Origin: Colwellia marinimaniae
GTDB taxonomy: Bacteria > Pseudomonadota > Gammaproteobacteria > Enterobacterales > Alteromonadaceae
DNA: 64,000 bases
Direction of reading: 5' to 3'
Assembly (NCBI RefSeq): GCF_002207865.1
Contig: NZ_BDQM01000001.1
Span: 310,001 to 374,000 of the forward strand
Part shown: in pieces, positions 18,400-25,866 of the stretch
How the letters are laid out: each line of letters opens with the position of its first letter
Numbering within the stretch: position 1 is the first letter of the stretch
The notes under the pieces: model-generated
Seen by the model: the letters and a program-made list of their open reading frames with translations, nothing else
What the model was told of the DNA's origin: nothing
Databases searched by the model: none
Program-made: the position numbers and the translations under genes

Positions 18400-19602
18400 T
18401 TACCCTGGGCGACCATCTTTTCTTACGCTTATTAACATCGGGGCATAGCCGACAATAAAAATAGCAAAGGCGCCAATCCATAAACCGCTACTGATATCAA
18501 TAAAGAGTAACGTTTTCTCGGGTAGTCCCCAAGGGCCAAAAGTACGCACCAAGGCCGCTAAACTAATTAAAATAAAAGCAATGGACATCGATTTTGGTGG
18601 CGTTAGCGGGCGGCCGGTATGACCTAAAGAAACTCGGGCAATCATCGCTAAAATCAAACCACCCATGCCGCCAATAGTAAGTAAATGCCAAATATGCTTG
18701 CTTGGTACCTCAGGCAGTAAATAACTCAAGCCTAAGAGCAGTAAACCAAAACAGATGAATTTCATCGCGGTATGTAGAGACCATAACAGGGGCACGTTTA
18801 AGGTGAGCCAAGGTCGCCATCTTAACCAACGTATGGTTTGCAATATGCCGGCAATAATGAGTAAAACACCAAAAAATCGTCCTGAAAAACCAATGACTGG
18901 TTGTAATAGCAAACTGAACATGGCAATCGCTAAACTACCATTGGCCGCTTTATCTAACCAAGGTAGTGGTGTTACTTTGGGTGTTTTTGTACCGTTTGCG
19001 GTGAACATAGGCGCCACACGACCCGCCATTACCGACATTAAAAATGTCACTAACAATACCCCTGCATAACCTGCAAAAGCAATGTTGAAGCTGGTTGGAT
19101 AATATAGTGCTAAGTGCATCTCTGCGTTAGCCAAGGTGAATAATGCTAATAGCGGCACGAAAAACAAATTACGGTACTGTTTTATAGCAATAATAGGTTT
19201 TGCCAAGACAAAAGCAACGGTGGGCAGAAAGGCTAGGTCAATTAAGCTGCTCAATTTTTCGCCCAGTAACTCAGGTACTATGAGCAAGATACGTCCAGCT
19301 AACCAAAGTAGCCATAGGGCTAATAGGGTGTTTCCTTGAGCGCCTCGTGCGCCGGTCCAGTTTTGCACTGCTGTTAATAAAAATCCGGCAATGATGGCAC
19401 CGCCGAAGCCAAAAATCATTTCATGAATATGCCACCAATAGCCGCCACCTAATGGGGATAGGCTGATGGTACCCTGATACATTAATAACCAAAGAGTAAC
19501 GGCAAAAACGCTAAAGAGAGCACCGCTCAGAAAAAATGGCCGAAAGCCTAAGCGTAATAGTGGCGGTATTTTTTGCTCGGTTTTTAAGTCGGTGATTTGC
19601 AT
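18400..19602 (-). CDS. nnrS: NnrS family membrane protein
   Basis: A polytopic inner-membrane protein of 400 residues with about twelve hydrophobic segments. NnrS proteins are haem- and copper-containing and are linked to relief of nitric-oxide stress. The conserved N-terminal pattern (LGFRPFFLSGA and WWHIHEMIFGFGGAIIAGFLLTA) carries the His residues expected to bind haem or metal, and later segments keep GMGGLILAMIARVSLGHTGR. No denitrification gene is adjacent. I looked for an NsrR or FNR/DNR-type palindrome upstream and did not find a convincing one. Confidence 0.88.
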   Translation of the reverse strand: MQITDLKTEQKIPPLLRLGFRPFFLSGALFSVFAVTLWLLMYQGTISLSPLGGGYWWHIHEMIFGFGGAIIAGFLLTAVQNWTGARGAQGNTLLALWLLWLAGRILLIVPELLGEKLSSLIDLAFLPTVAFVLAKPIIAIKQYRNLFFVPLLALFTLANAEMHLALYYPTSFNIAFAGYAGVLLVTFLMSVMAGRVAPMFTANGTKTPKVTPLPWLDKAANGSLAIAMFSLLLQPVIGFSGRFFGVLLIIAGILQTIRWLRWRPWLTLNVPLLWSLHTAMKFICFGLLLLGLSYLLPEVPSKHIWHLLTIGGMGGLILAMIARVSLGHTGRPLTPPKSMSIAFILISLAALVRTFGPWGLPEKTLLFIDISSGLWIGAFAIFIVGYAPMLISVRKDGRPG

Positions 19603-20218
19603 CAGATGTGTGCCTTATATACAGCTAAGATGATTACGACAGTACGGTAATGAATGATGGTAATGAATAGTAAAAGCGGATGCCCGGAATAGATCAATGA
19701 AAAGTGCATTACTTACGTTAATTTTCAGGGGGCTAAATAAATACAGGGAGGATGGATAAATTTAAGGCTGACTCTAAAATTTTCAACTTAAGCTAGTGAG
19801 TGTTGAGAGCTTAAGCTGCTGCACAAATTATATTGTTCACCGCTGATAGCATCTGCAGCAGAGCAACTCACTGTTAGCGGTAGTGGCTAAGCAAGGTTTA
19901 GGGCTGTGCAAAGCACCTGATTATGTACTTAGCAATGATGATTTTAAAAATGACGTACTAAGAAATAATGCCTTCAATAGTGACTTGCTAAAGAATAATG
20001 GTCAAGGGCAGAGCTGACAACGCTTATCATTGAGCCATGAGCGTATCGCCCAGCGTTTAAGTGTTCTTTATCAGAGTCGTCATATTGCCAGTAAAAGCTG
20101 GACATTTTTAAATTACTTTCAAAGTAATGTCGGCAGATTATGGTAAAAACAGTGTAATTTCATGCTGCTTTTTTGCCACAAGGACTAACGGTTGCTATGA
20201 TATGACATCTTTTTATTA
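19603..20218. other. intergenic region with LysR remnant
   Basis: A 616-base gap between divergent nnrS and the esterase gene. Its 3' half holds the decayed LysR-type fragment (19850-20146). The first 240 bases should carry the nnrS promoter, but I see no clear operator. Confidence 0.5.
19850..20146 (+). pseudogene. C-terminal fragment of a LysR-type regulator
   Basis: Reading the plus strand in one frame gives LQQSNSLLAVVAKQGLGLC, then PDYVL, an in-frame TGA at about 20012-20014, and in the same frame a segment with LSVLYQSRHIASKSWTFLNY before the final stop. This matches the end of LysR effector domains (a GLG...PDY loop, then a Y..RxxxS.K...F.(D/N)(Y/F) helix). There is no start codon, no helix-turn-helix region and an internal stop, so it is a remnant. 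The rest of the gene is absent upstream. Confidence 0.6.
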
Positions 20219-20914
20219 ATGAACAAAACATTGAATTTTATGCCAACAACGCCACTTGAACGAATTACCATCGAACCGAAATCTCCAGCAACCTCCTGTG
20301 TCATCTGGCTACATGGTCTGGGCGACTCTGGAGCAGGCTTTGCTCCTATTGTGCCGGTATTAGCTTTGCCAGAAAATCACGGTATTCGCTTTATTTTTCC
20401 CCATGCACCAGAGCAGCCAGTAACGATTAACCAAGGCTCTGTTATGCGCTCTTGGTATGATATTAAAAGTATGGATTTACATAATCGCGCTGATATGGCC
20501 GGTGTACTTGAGTCGGAAAAACGAGTACAGGCCTTAATCCAAGAACAAATTGACTTGGGCATAGCCTCGAAAAACATTGTCTTAGCTGGTTTTAGCCAAG
20601 GTGGTGTATTGAGTTTATTTACCGGTTTACGTTTTGAGCAAAGCTTAGCCGGTATCTTGGCATTATCTTGTTATTTACCGACCGCGGATAAACTTCCCGA
20701 GCAATGTCATCCCGCCAATCTAGCGACCCCTATTTTGCAAAATCATGGCGAGCGAGATGATGTTGTCCCTTTGAGTGCTGGTAAAATGGCAAATGCATTG
20801 CTAAACGCAGCCCAATATAAGGTGACTTGGCAAACTTACCCCATGGAGCATTCGGTATTACCCGAGCAGCTGACAGATATTTCAGCTTGGTTACAAGAGC
20901 GGCTACTTGCTTGA
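20219..20914 (+). CDS. carboxylesterase/phospholipase family alpha/beta hydrolase
   Basis: A cytoplasmic serine hydrolase of 231 residues in the family that includes Pseudomonas carboxylesterase EstB and eukaryotic acyl-protein thioesterases. The oxyanion-side motif LHGLGDSG is followed by the nucleophile elbow GFSQGG (Ser126), the acid in GERDDVVP (about D180) and the His in MEHS (H211). The order and spacing fit a complete catalytic triad. It is monocistronic and sits beside a decayed LysR gene that might once have regulated it. Confidence 0.88.
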   Translation: MNKTLNFMPTTPLERITIEPKSPATSCVIWLHGLGDSGAGFAPIVPVLALPENHGIRFIFPHAPEQPVTINQGSVMRSWYDIKSMDLHNRADMAGVLESEKRVQALIQEQIDLGIASKNIVLAGFSQGGVLSLFTGLRFEQSLAGILALSCYLPTADKLPEQCHPANLATPILQNHGERDDVVPLSAGKMANALLNAAQYKVTWQTYPMEHSVLPEQLTDISAWLQERLLA

Positions 20915-21278
20915 TAGTTAATATATCGACCTTAGTATGAAAATAGGCGAGTTTAAAAGGCTTACCTGCGGCGTTATTGATTTTGACAATAACGCAGCCC
21001 GGATGTAGCTTATTCGATAATGCAGACGGTACAGGAAGTACCTTATTAGATAATGCAGGAGCAAATTATCCAGAGTAATTATCCTGAGAAAATTATCCAG
21101 AGTCTATTATCCTCAATAACTATTCTCTGCCATCAATGCCTGCCTCTTAGCCTTCTAGGTCTCGCTGCGTAGGAAGAAACTTACTTGAATTGCTTTAAGT
21201 GACACTGGCCTAGTGTCACTTACTGATTAAACTGCGCCCCGCTTATGTATTTGCTAGCCAATTGTTTAGTCACCTTGC
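20915..21278. other. intergenic region between convergent genes
   Basis: Most of the 364 bases is repeat copy B (20946-21166). The remainder contains an 11-bp perfect hairpin (TAAGTGACACT at 21196-21206, AGTGTCACTTA at 21212-21222) without a T-run; it could end transcription of either neighbour. Confidence 0.55.
20946..21166. repeat. palindromic dispersed repeat, copy B with insertion
   Basis: The left arm GGCGAGTTTAAAAGGCTTA and the right arm ending GGTCTCGCT mirror each other, and the core GGCGTTATTGATTTTGACAA is identical to copy C. The centre is about 120 bases longer than in the other copies and is made of short repeats (AATTATCCAGAG-like units). Confidence 0.75.
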
Positions 21279-22652
21279 TTAATCTACACGGTATGAGCCA
21301 GCAACTATGTGATGACGATTTAGCAATTTATAAAACTCGGTACGATTACGTTGAGCAATTCGCGCCGCTTGTGAAACATTACCTGCGGTAATCTTTAATA
21401 ATTTTGCTAAATAATCTCGCTCAAAATGATCACGCGCTTGCTGAAAAGACGGAAATTGAGTGGCATCATCACGCAAGGCATTCTTTACTAGACCGGCACT
21501 AATAACGTTTTCACTTGATAAGGCGACACTTTGCTCAACCACATTTTGCAGTTGTCTGATGTTACCTGGCCAAGGGGCACTAATTAGCAATTCCATGGCT
21601 TCTTGGCTGATGCTTTTTATCGGCATATTGGAACGAGCAACGGCTTGGTTTAAGAAGTATTGTACTAATAAGGGAATATCTTCCCGTCGCTGTACTAGGG
21701 GAGGTAATTCCAACTCAACAACATTGAGTCGGTAATATAAATCTTCTCTAAAGGTTTTGTCTTTAATCGCTTTGACTAAATTAACATGGGTTGCCGAAAT
21801 GATACGCACATCGACTTTTATCGCTTGAGTACTTCCGACTGGCCTTACTTCTCTTTCTTGTAACACTCGCAGTAGCTTTACCTGAAAGCTTAATGGCATA
21901 TCGCCAATTTCATCCAAAAATAAAGTACCGCCATGGGTTGCTTGAAATAAGCCTTGATGATTGCGAACGGCGCCAGTAAAGGCGCCTTTAACGTGGCCAA
22001 ATAATTCAGACTCTAGCAGTTGCTCAGGAATCGCCGCACAGTTTATCGCGGTGAAAACTTGGTCTTTTCTGTTACTGGCTTGATGAATTGCTTTGGCTAG
22101 TAGCTCCTTGCCGGTACCACTTTGGCTATGGATAAGCACACTGAAATCACTAGTGGCTACTTGTTTAGCTTGTTGTAATAGCGAGGTCATCACAGTGCTA
22201 CGACTAATAATATTATTGCGCCAACGCTCTGTTTCACAGGTTTTTTCACCACTTGATGGTTGTAAACGTATGGCTTTCTCAACGGTTTCTAGTAATTCTT
22301 GGCTTTCAAAAGGCTTAGTTAAAAAACTAAATACCCCTTGTTTCGTGGCGTTAATTGCATCCGGAATTGTGCCATGGGCAGTCATTATCACTACCGGCAT
22401 ATTCGGGTGTTGTACTCTAATTTGCTCGAATAAAGCCATGCCATCCATGCCATCCATACGCAAATCGCTAATGACCACTTGTGGAATGAAATGTTGCAAT
22501 GTCCCTAACGCTATTTTGGCATTGGCGGCAGACTCAACGTTATAGCCGGCAGCGGATAGGCGAATATTGAGTAAACGTAATAGACTAGGATCATCGTCTA
22601 CGATAAGAATTTTGGCAGAGTACTGGGTAACTGTTTGAGTGTTTATGCTCAT
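21279..22652 (-). CDS. glrR: sigma-54-dependent response regulator GlrR (QseF)
   Basis: An NtrC-type transcription activator of 457 residues. The receiver domain has D19-D21 and the phosphoacceptor D63 (ISDLRMDG). The AAA+ domain has Walker A SGTGKE, the sigma-54 contact motif GAFTGA and Walker [11 protein letters not shown] Fis-type helix-turn-helix lies at the C-terminus ([20 protein letters not shown]). I use the ATG at 22652, preceded by AAGAGAG; an in-frame TTG at 22679 is less likely. It is last in the glrK-qseG-glrR order known from Enterobacteriaceae. A matching operator and -24/-12 promoter occur upstream of the divergent EF-hand gene. Confidence 0.93.
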   Translation of the reverse strand: MSINTQTVTQYSAKILIVDDDPSLLRLLNIRLSAAGYNVESAANAKIALGTLQHFIPQVVISDLRMDGMDGMALFEQIRVQHPNMPVVIMTAHGTIPDAINATKQGVFSFLTKPFESQELLETVEKAIRLQPSSGEKTCETERWRNNIISRSTVMTSLLQQAKQVATSDFSVLIHSQSGTGKELLAKAIHQASNRKDQVFTAINCAAIPEQLLESELFGHVKGAFTGAVRNHQGLFQATHGGTLFLDEIGDMPLSFQVKLLRVLQEREVRPVGSTQAIKVDVRIISATHVNLVKAIKDKTFREDLYYRLNVVELELPPLVQRREDIPLLVQYFLNQAVARSNMPIKSISQEAMELLISAPWPGNIRQLQNVVEQSVALSSENVISAGLVKNALRDDATQFPSFQQARDHFERDYLAKLLKITAGNVSQAARIAQRNRTEFYKLLNRHHIVAGSYRVD

Positions 22653-22725
22653 AAATTTCTCTCTTAGGGGGCATAGCAAACGGATTAATTCTCGTTAAGT
22701 GAGCTCTCAGTTAAGCCGATTGGTC

Positions 22726-23349
22726 TTAGCCACGTTCATTAATATTTTGCTCTATTTGTTTGAGTAGCATTAGTTGTTGGTTAACATGGTTTAGTTGGTT
22801 ATTTAATTGCTTAATCTCTGCGTGATGTTCATCGCTCTGCTGAGTAAACTTTTTACTAGAGCGGGCCTGTTTTTCCAATAAATATAACTGAGTATTTAGT
22901 TGATCTCTAAGTAACATGGTAAAGGCTACATTTTCTTTACTCATATTATTGCTGGCTAATAAATGTTCATTAAGTAGTCGTTTGGCTTTATAGGGTTGAT
23001 GCAGTGGCGTATTGGCTAAACTATAAATTAAAATAAGCTTACCTTGGCTAAAGTTGACACCCTTTAACGGCTGATTTATTAAAACGTGCTGCTTTTGCTC
23101 TTCTGTCAAAACCTCTTGCTTGTTTAAGGTTTTTAACCATAAATAATACTGGCTATAATTGACGCCATCATTAGTCTTAGTGGCTGGCGGGGACATTTGG
23201 CAAGCGCTGGCTAAGCTGGCTAAGAGGATAATTAGCCCCATCGATAGATATGGTCTAATCCAGCGAGGCGAGCCAGTGCTATATTTTACCGCTTTCGAGG
23301 TGATGAAAGTGCTAAGTATTTGTACCTTAAGGTTGTTGCTGTTCATCAT
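22726..23349 (-). CDS. qseG: QseG-like lipoprotein
   Basis: A 207-residue lipoprotein encoded between glrK and glrR, the position of qseG (yfhG), whose product modulates the sensor kinase in E. coli. The lipobox is LASAC with the lipidated Cys at 50; the 36 residues before the hydrophobic stretch make the signal unusually long, and an internal Met at 37 is an alternative start. The C-terminal half is strongly coiled-coil (NQQLMLLKQIEQN). Its ATG overlaps the glrK stop by four bases, arguing for the upstream start. Sequence identity to enterobacterial QseG is not obvious by eye, so the name rests on context. Confidence 0.7.
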   Translation of the reverse strand: MMNSNNLKVQILSTFITSKAVKYSTGSPRWIRPYLSMGLIILLASLASACQMSPPATKTNDGVNYSQYYLWLKTLNKQEVLTEEQKQHVLINQPLKGVNFSQGKLILIYSLANTPLHQPYKAKRLLNEHLLASNNMSKENVAFTMLLRDQLNTQLYLLEKQARSSKKFTQQSDEHHAEIKQLNNQLNHVNQQLMLLKQIEQNINERG

Positions 23350-24878
23350 TCATTATCTACTTGTGTATTAGGCAAGGTGATGGTGACACAGGCACCACTT
23401 TGAGTGGCGGTGCTTAGATTTTCTGCCGAGGTGATTTTTATACTGCCATTTAGGCGCAGTAATAGCTCTTTAACTATGGTAAGGCCTAAGCCACTGCCTT
23501 TTATTTGGCTGTTTTCTGGTGCTTGGCCTTGATAAAAGGCATCAAATACTTTGTCGGTAAGTGATAACTCTATCCCTGGGCCTTGGTCAATAATATTAAT
23601 GGTTAAGCACTCCTTGCTACTGCTATACGTTATGGTGATATTACCGTTTATCGGTGAATACTTTATCGCATTCGACAAAATATTATCTAAAATTACACTC
23701 AGTTGTTTACTATTACTGTAAATAAAACTGGGCTTGTTAGTACACTTTAAGGTTAAACCTTTTGACTTAATGTCGAGCTTTCTTACGTGGCAAACGTCGC
23801 TTATTAGCTGCGCTAGGTTTATTTTTTCTAAGCCATGTAAGCTGGTTGAATCTAGGACGATATTAAAATCGAGTAAATCTTCAATTAAACGTTGTAAACG
23901 ATTAACACTGGCGCGAATAATAGCGCAAATTTCTTGTTGTTCCTCATTGAGTGGGCCAACGCTATTATCATAGATAAGTTCGCTGCCTTCTCGGATCGCC
24001 GCGAGTGGAGTTTTTAATTCATGGGATATATGGCGAATAAAACTCGATTTTTGTAATTCTAAGGAATGTAGACGTTGCCGCATGTTCTCTAAAGCATCGG
24101 CTATTGCTCTTATTTCGGCAGGACCATGCAAGCTAATTTCTTGTTCAAAATCACCTTGCTCTAGTCGTTTTATTTTATCAGTGAGCCGTTTTAATGGTGT
24201 GGTAATGAGGATAATGAACACACCTGCTATCAATAGTGTCAGAGGAATAATATATAAGCGCGCAAGAATATTATTGTTAATTTTTTCTGTGGTGCGGTGT
24301 ATATCTAATACTTGCTGATTAACGACAACGTTGCTGCGTTGTTCTAGTTCTTTATTAATGCGGTGTAACTGCTTGAATTCTAATTGAATTTGATTTAACG
24401 ATAGTGAAATTGCGCCAGCGCTATTTATCAAGGTATATATCCTCTCATTCTCAATTTTTAAGGCATTTAATAGCTCCTTTAATGCGATATCTTGCTGCAT
24501 TAACATTGCTTCTTGAATGATGGCGGCTAATGATTTTTGCTGGCGTTGAAAGACGGTATGTAATTCATCATCTTTAAGCACTATATATTGACTGGCATAA
24601 CGCTCAACTTTAGCAATGGTGTCATCAAGGCGACTATTGAGTTGGGTTAATTGTGCAACATGATATATAGCACTGGTACTTTGCTTGGCTAGTTGACTGA
24701 CCTTATTTGCACTAAAAAGTAAAGCCATCACTAGAGGCATAGCAACAAAGGTAAAGCCAAGCAAGGTTAGCTTATTGATGGAAACATTATTAAGTAATGA
24801 CTGACTAAAAAGATAAAACGACAGCAGCAGCTTATTTAGTCTAGCTTTACTTTTTCTGAGGTTGTTAAGGTTTGCCAT
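23346..24878 (-). CDS. glrK: sensor histidine kinase GlrK (QseE)
   Basis: A membrane-bound sensor kinase of 510 residues that pairs with GlrR. Two membrane segments (about 38-56 and 207-227) flank a periplasmic, largely helical sensor; a HAMP linker follows. The phosphoacceptor is H286 in RHISHELKTPLAAIREGSE, and the ATPase domain carries N (NAIKYSP), G1 (DQGPGI) and G2 (GSGLGLTIVKELL) boxes. It is first of a three-gene unit with qseG (4-base overlap) and glrR. Confidence 0.92.
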   Translation of the reverse strand: MANLNNLRKSKARLNKLLLSFYLFSQSLLNNVSINKLTLLGFTFVAMPLVMALLFSANKVSQLAKQSTSAIYHVAQLTQLNSRLDDTIAKVERYASQYIVLKDDELHTVFQRQQKSLAAIIQEAMLMQQDIALKELLNALKIENERIYTLINSAGAISLSLNQIQLEFKQLHRINKELEQRSNVVVNQQVLDIHRTTEKINNNILARLYIIPLTLLIAGVFIILITTPLKRLTDKIKRLEQGDFEQEISLHGPAEIRAIADALENMRQRLHSLELQKSSFIRHISHELKTPLAAIREGSELIYDNSVGPLNEEQQEICAIIRASVNRLQRLIEDLLDFNIVLDSTSLHGLEKINLAQLISDVCHVRKLDIKSKGLTLKCTNKPSFIYSNSKQLSVILDNILSNAIKYSPINGNITITYSSSKECLTINIIDQGPGIELSLTDKVFDAFYQGQAPENSQIKGSGLGLTIVKELLLRLNGSIKITSAENLSTATQSGACVTITLPNTQVDNE

Positions 24879-24954
24879 GAAATTTTAGCCTGAACTCTAC
24901 TGCAGTGAATCGAACTGTAGCTACTTTGTCTGAAAAATTAAGCAAAAACAAGGG

Positions 24955-24972
24955 TGTCTTTATTTTGAGACA
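24955..24972. promoter_or_regulatory. candidate GlrR (QseF) binding site
   Basis: TGTC, ten bases, GACA: exactly the TGTC-N10-GACA inverted repeat described for GlrR/QseF targets such as glmY in Enterobacteriaceae. It lies about 195 bp upstream of the -24 element, a normal distance for an enhancer-type site, and 77 bp from the glrK start on the other side. Confidence 0.65.
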
Positions 24973-25167
24973 GTTATGTATAGCTAAATTTCATTGTCTA
25001 AACCCTTGTAAATGCTTGGTTAATCATACTATGAGCATTGTAATTAGTGATAGTTGGCCATTAATTTTTTATTCTGTTGCTATATGGCGACAGTTTTACC
25101 TAGCTTTAGCAGGTAACATCTAGATCTCATCTTGTAAAATCCTTTTAAATCAATGTTATGACAATCA

Positions 25168-25183
25168 TGGCACACTGTGTGCT
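25168..25183 (+). promoter_or_regulatory. sigma-54 (-24/-12) promoter of EF-hand gene
   Basis: TGGCAC at 25168 followed by TGCT at 25180-25183 places the GG and GC dinucleotides exactly 12 bp apart. The match to TGGCACG-N4-TTGCW fails only at position 7 and the first T of TTGC. Start of transcription would be near 25195, 55 bases before the ATG. Confidence 0.65.
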
Positions 25184-25249
25184 TATGCTCAAACGATAAT
25201 GAATTTAATCCGCGTTAATTAACGCTTTAATTTTAAACAGAGGATTACC

Positions 25250-25603
25250 ATGAATAGTATCAGTTTAACGCACGTAACCGCATTTGTAGTTGCTGTAAGT
25301 ATGGCGTCGTTTTTTGTCAATGCTGATGATGCACTAGCTCATAGTACAGATGATAACTCTGCGGTACAGGCAGCCCCCTTAGCCAAGGCACTAGTGATTG
25401 CAGAGGTGAAAGAGTCAGCTAATAAGTTTACCTTTACTTCATTAGATAATGATAAAGATGGCAAATTAAGTCAGCAAGAGGTTATGGCCGGTAACAATGC
25501 ATGGTTAGTGAAATCTTTTCAGCAAATCGATAGTAACGCTGATAAAGCAATTACAGAGCAAGAGCTAGTCGACTTTGTCGCTAAAACTACGGCGAGTAAA
25601 TAA
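25250..25603 (+). CDS. periplasmic EF-hand calcium-binding protein
   Basis: A 117-residue exported protein with two EF-hand loops. A signal peptide covers roughly residues 1-25. The first loop runs D66 to E77 with the canonical D-x-D-x-D-G pattern; the second runs D94 to E105 but has Lys where Gly is usual at loop position 6, so calcium affinity may be lower. AGAGGA precedes the ATG. The upstream sigma-54 promoter and candidate GlrR site suggest control by the neighbouring two-component system. Function is unknown; similar small EF-hand proteins are common in Alteromonadales. Confidence 0.82.
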   Translation: MNSISLTHVTAFVVAVSMASFFVNADDALAHSTDDNSAVQAAPLAKALVIAEVKESANKFTFTSLDNDKDGKLSQQEVMAGNNAWLVKSFQQIDSNADKAITEQELVDFVAKTTASK

Positions 25604-25713
25604 CGAGTTCAGCACAGTTTTAGGGGAGCTCCCAACCCATATCAATTTGTTTCGTTGTCATTCTTAAGGACAGAGAAAGGACTTAATATACTTGTTATAC
25701 TCCACTCCCCTTC

Positions 25714-25744
25714 AGGCCGGCTACATTAGTAGTCGGCCTTTTTT
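25714..25744 (+). terminator. terminator after EF-hand gene
   Basis: AGGCCGGCTAC (25714-25724) pairs with GTAGTCGGCCT around a short loop, followed by TTTTTT. It lies 110 bases after the stop codon, giving a long 3' tail. Confidence 0.88.
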
Positions 25745-25866
25745 ATGTCTTTTGCATAAAAATAAGTTTAATTGTAGAGATACTGCGATAGACGGTAATC
25801 ACTGATATATCCCCGCTACTTGATGCTTGGTAAACTAGAGCTAATTACTATAAAAGAGAATATTCA

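Larger units (their letters stand above)
24879..25249. other. divergent control region of glrK and EF-hand gene
   Basis: A 371-base region holding a candidate GlrR site (24955-24972) and a -24/-12 promoter (25168-25183) directed at the EF-hand gene. A 72-codon plus-strand ORF here (24905-25123) lacks protein-like character. Confidence 0.6.

Noticed and set aside
19603..19760. NsrR or FNR-type operator upstream of nnrS
   Set aside because: AAGATG-like and GATCAA-like pieces are present but no convincing inverted repeat could be formed.
24905..25123. 72-codon plus-strand ORF in the glrK upstream region
   Set aside because: No Shine-Dalgarno, unusual Cys/Trp/Tyr-rich composition, and it overlaps the candidate GlrR site; probably chance.
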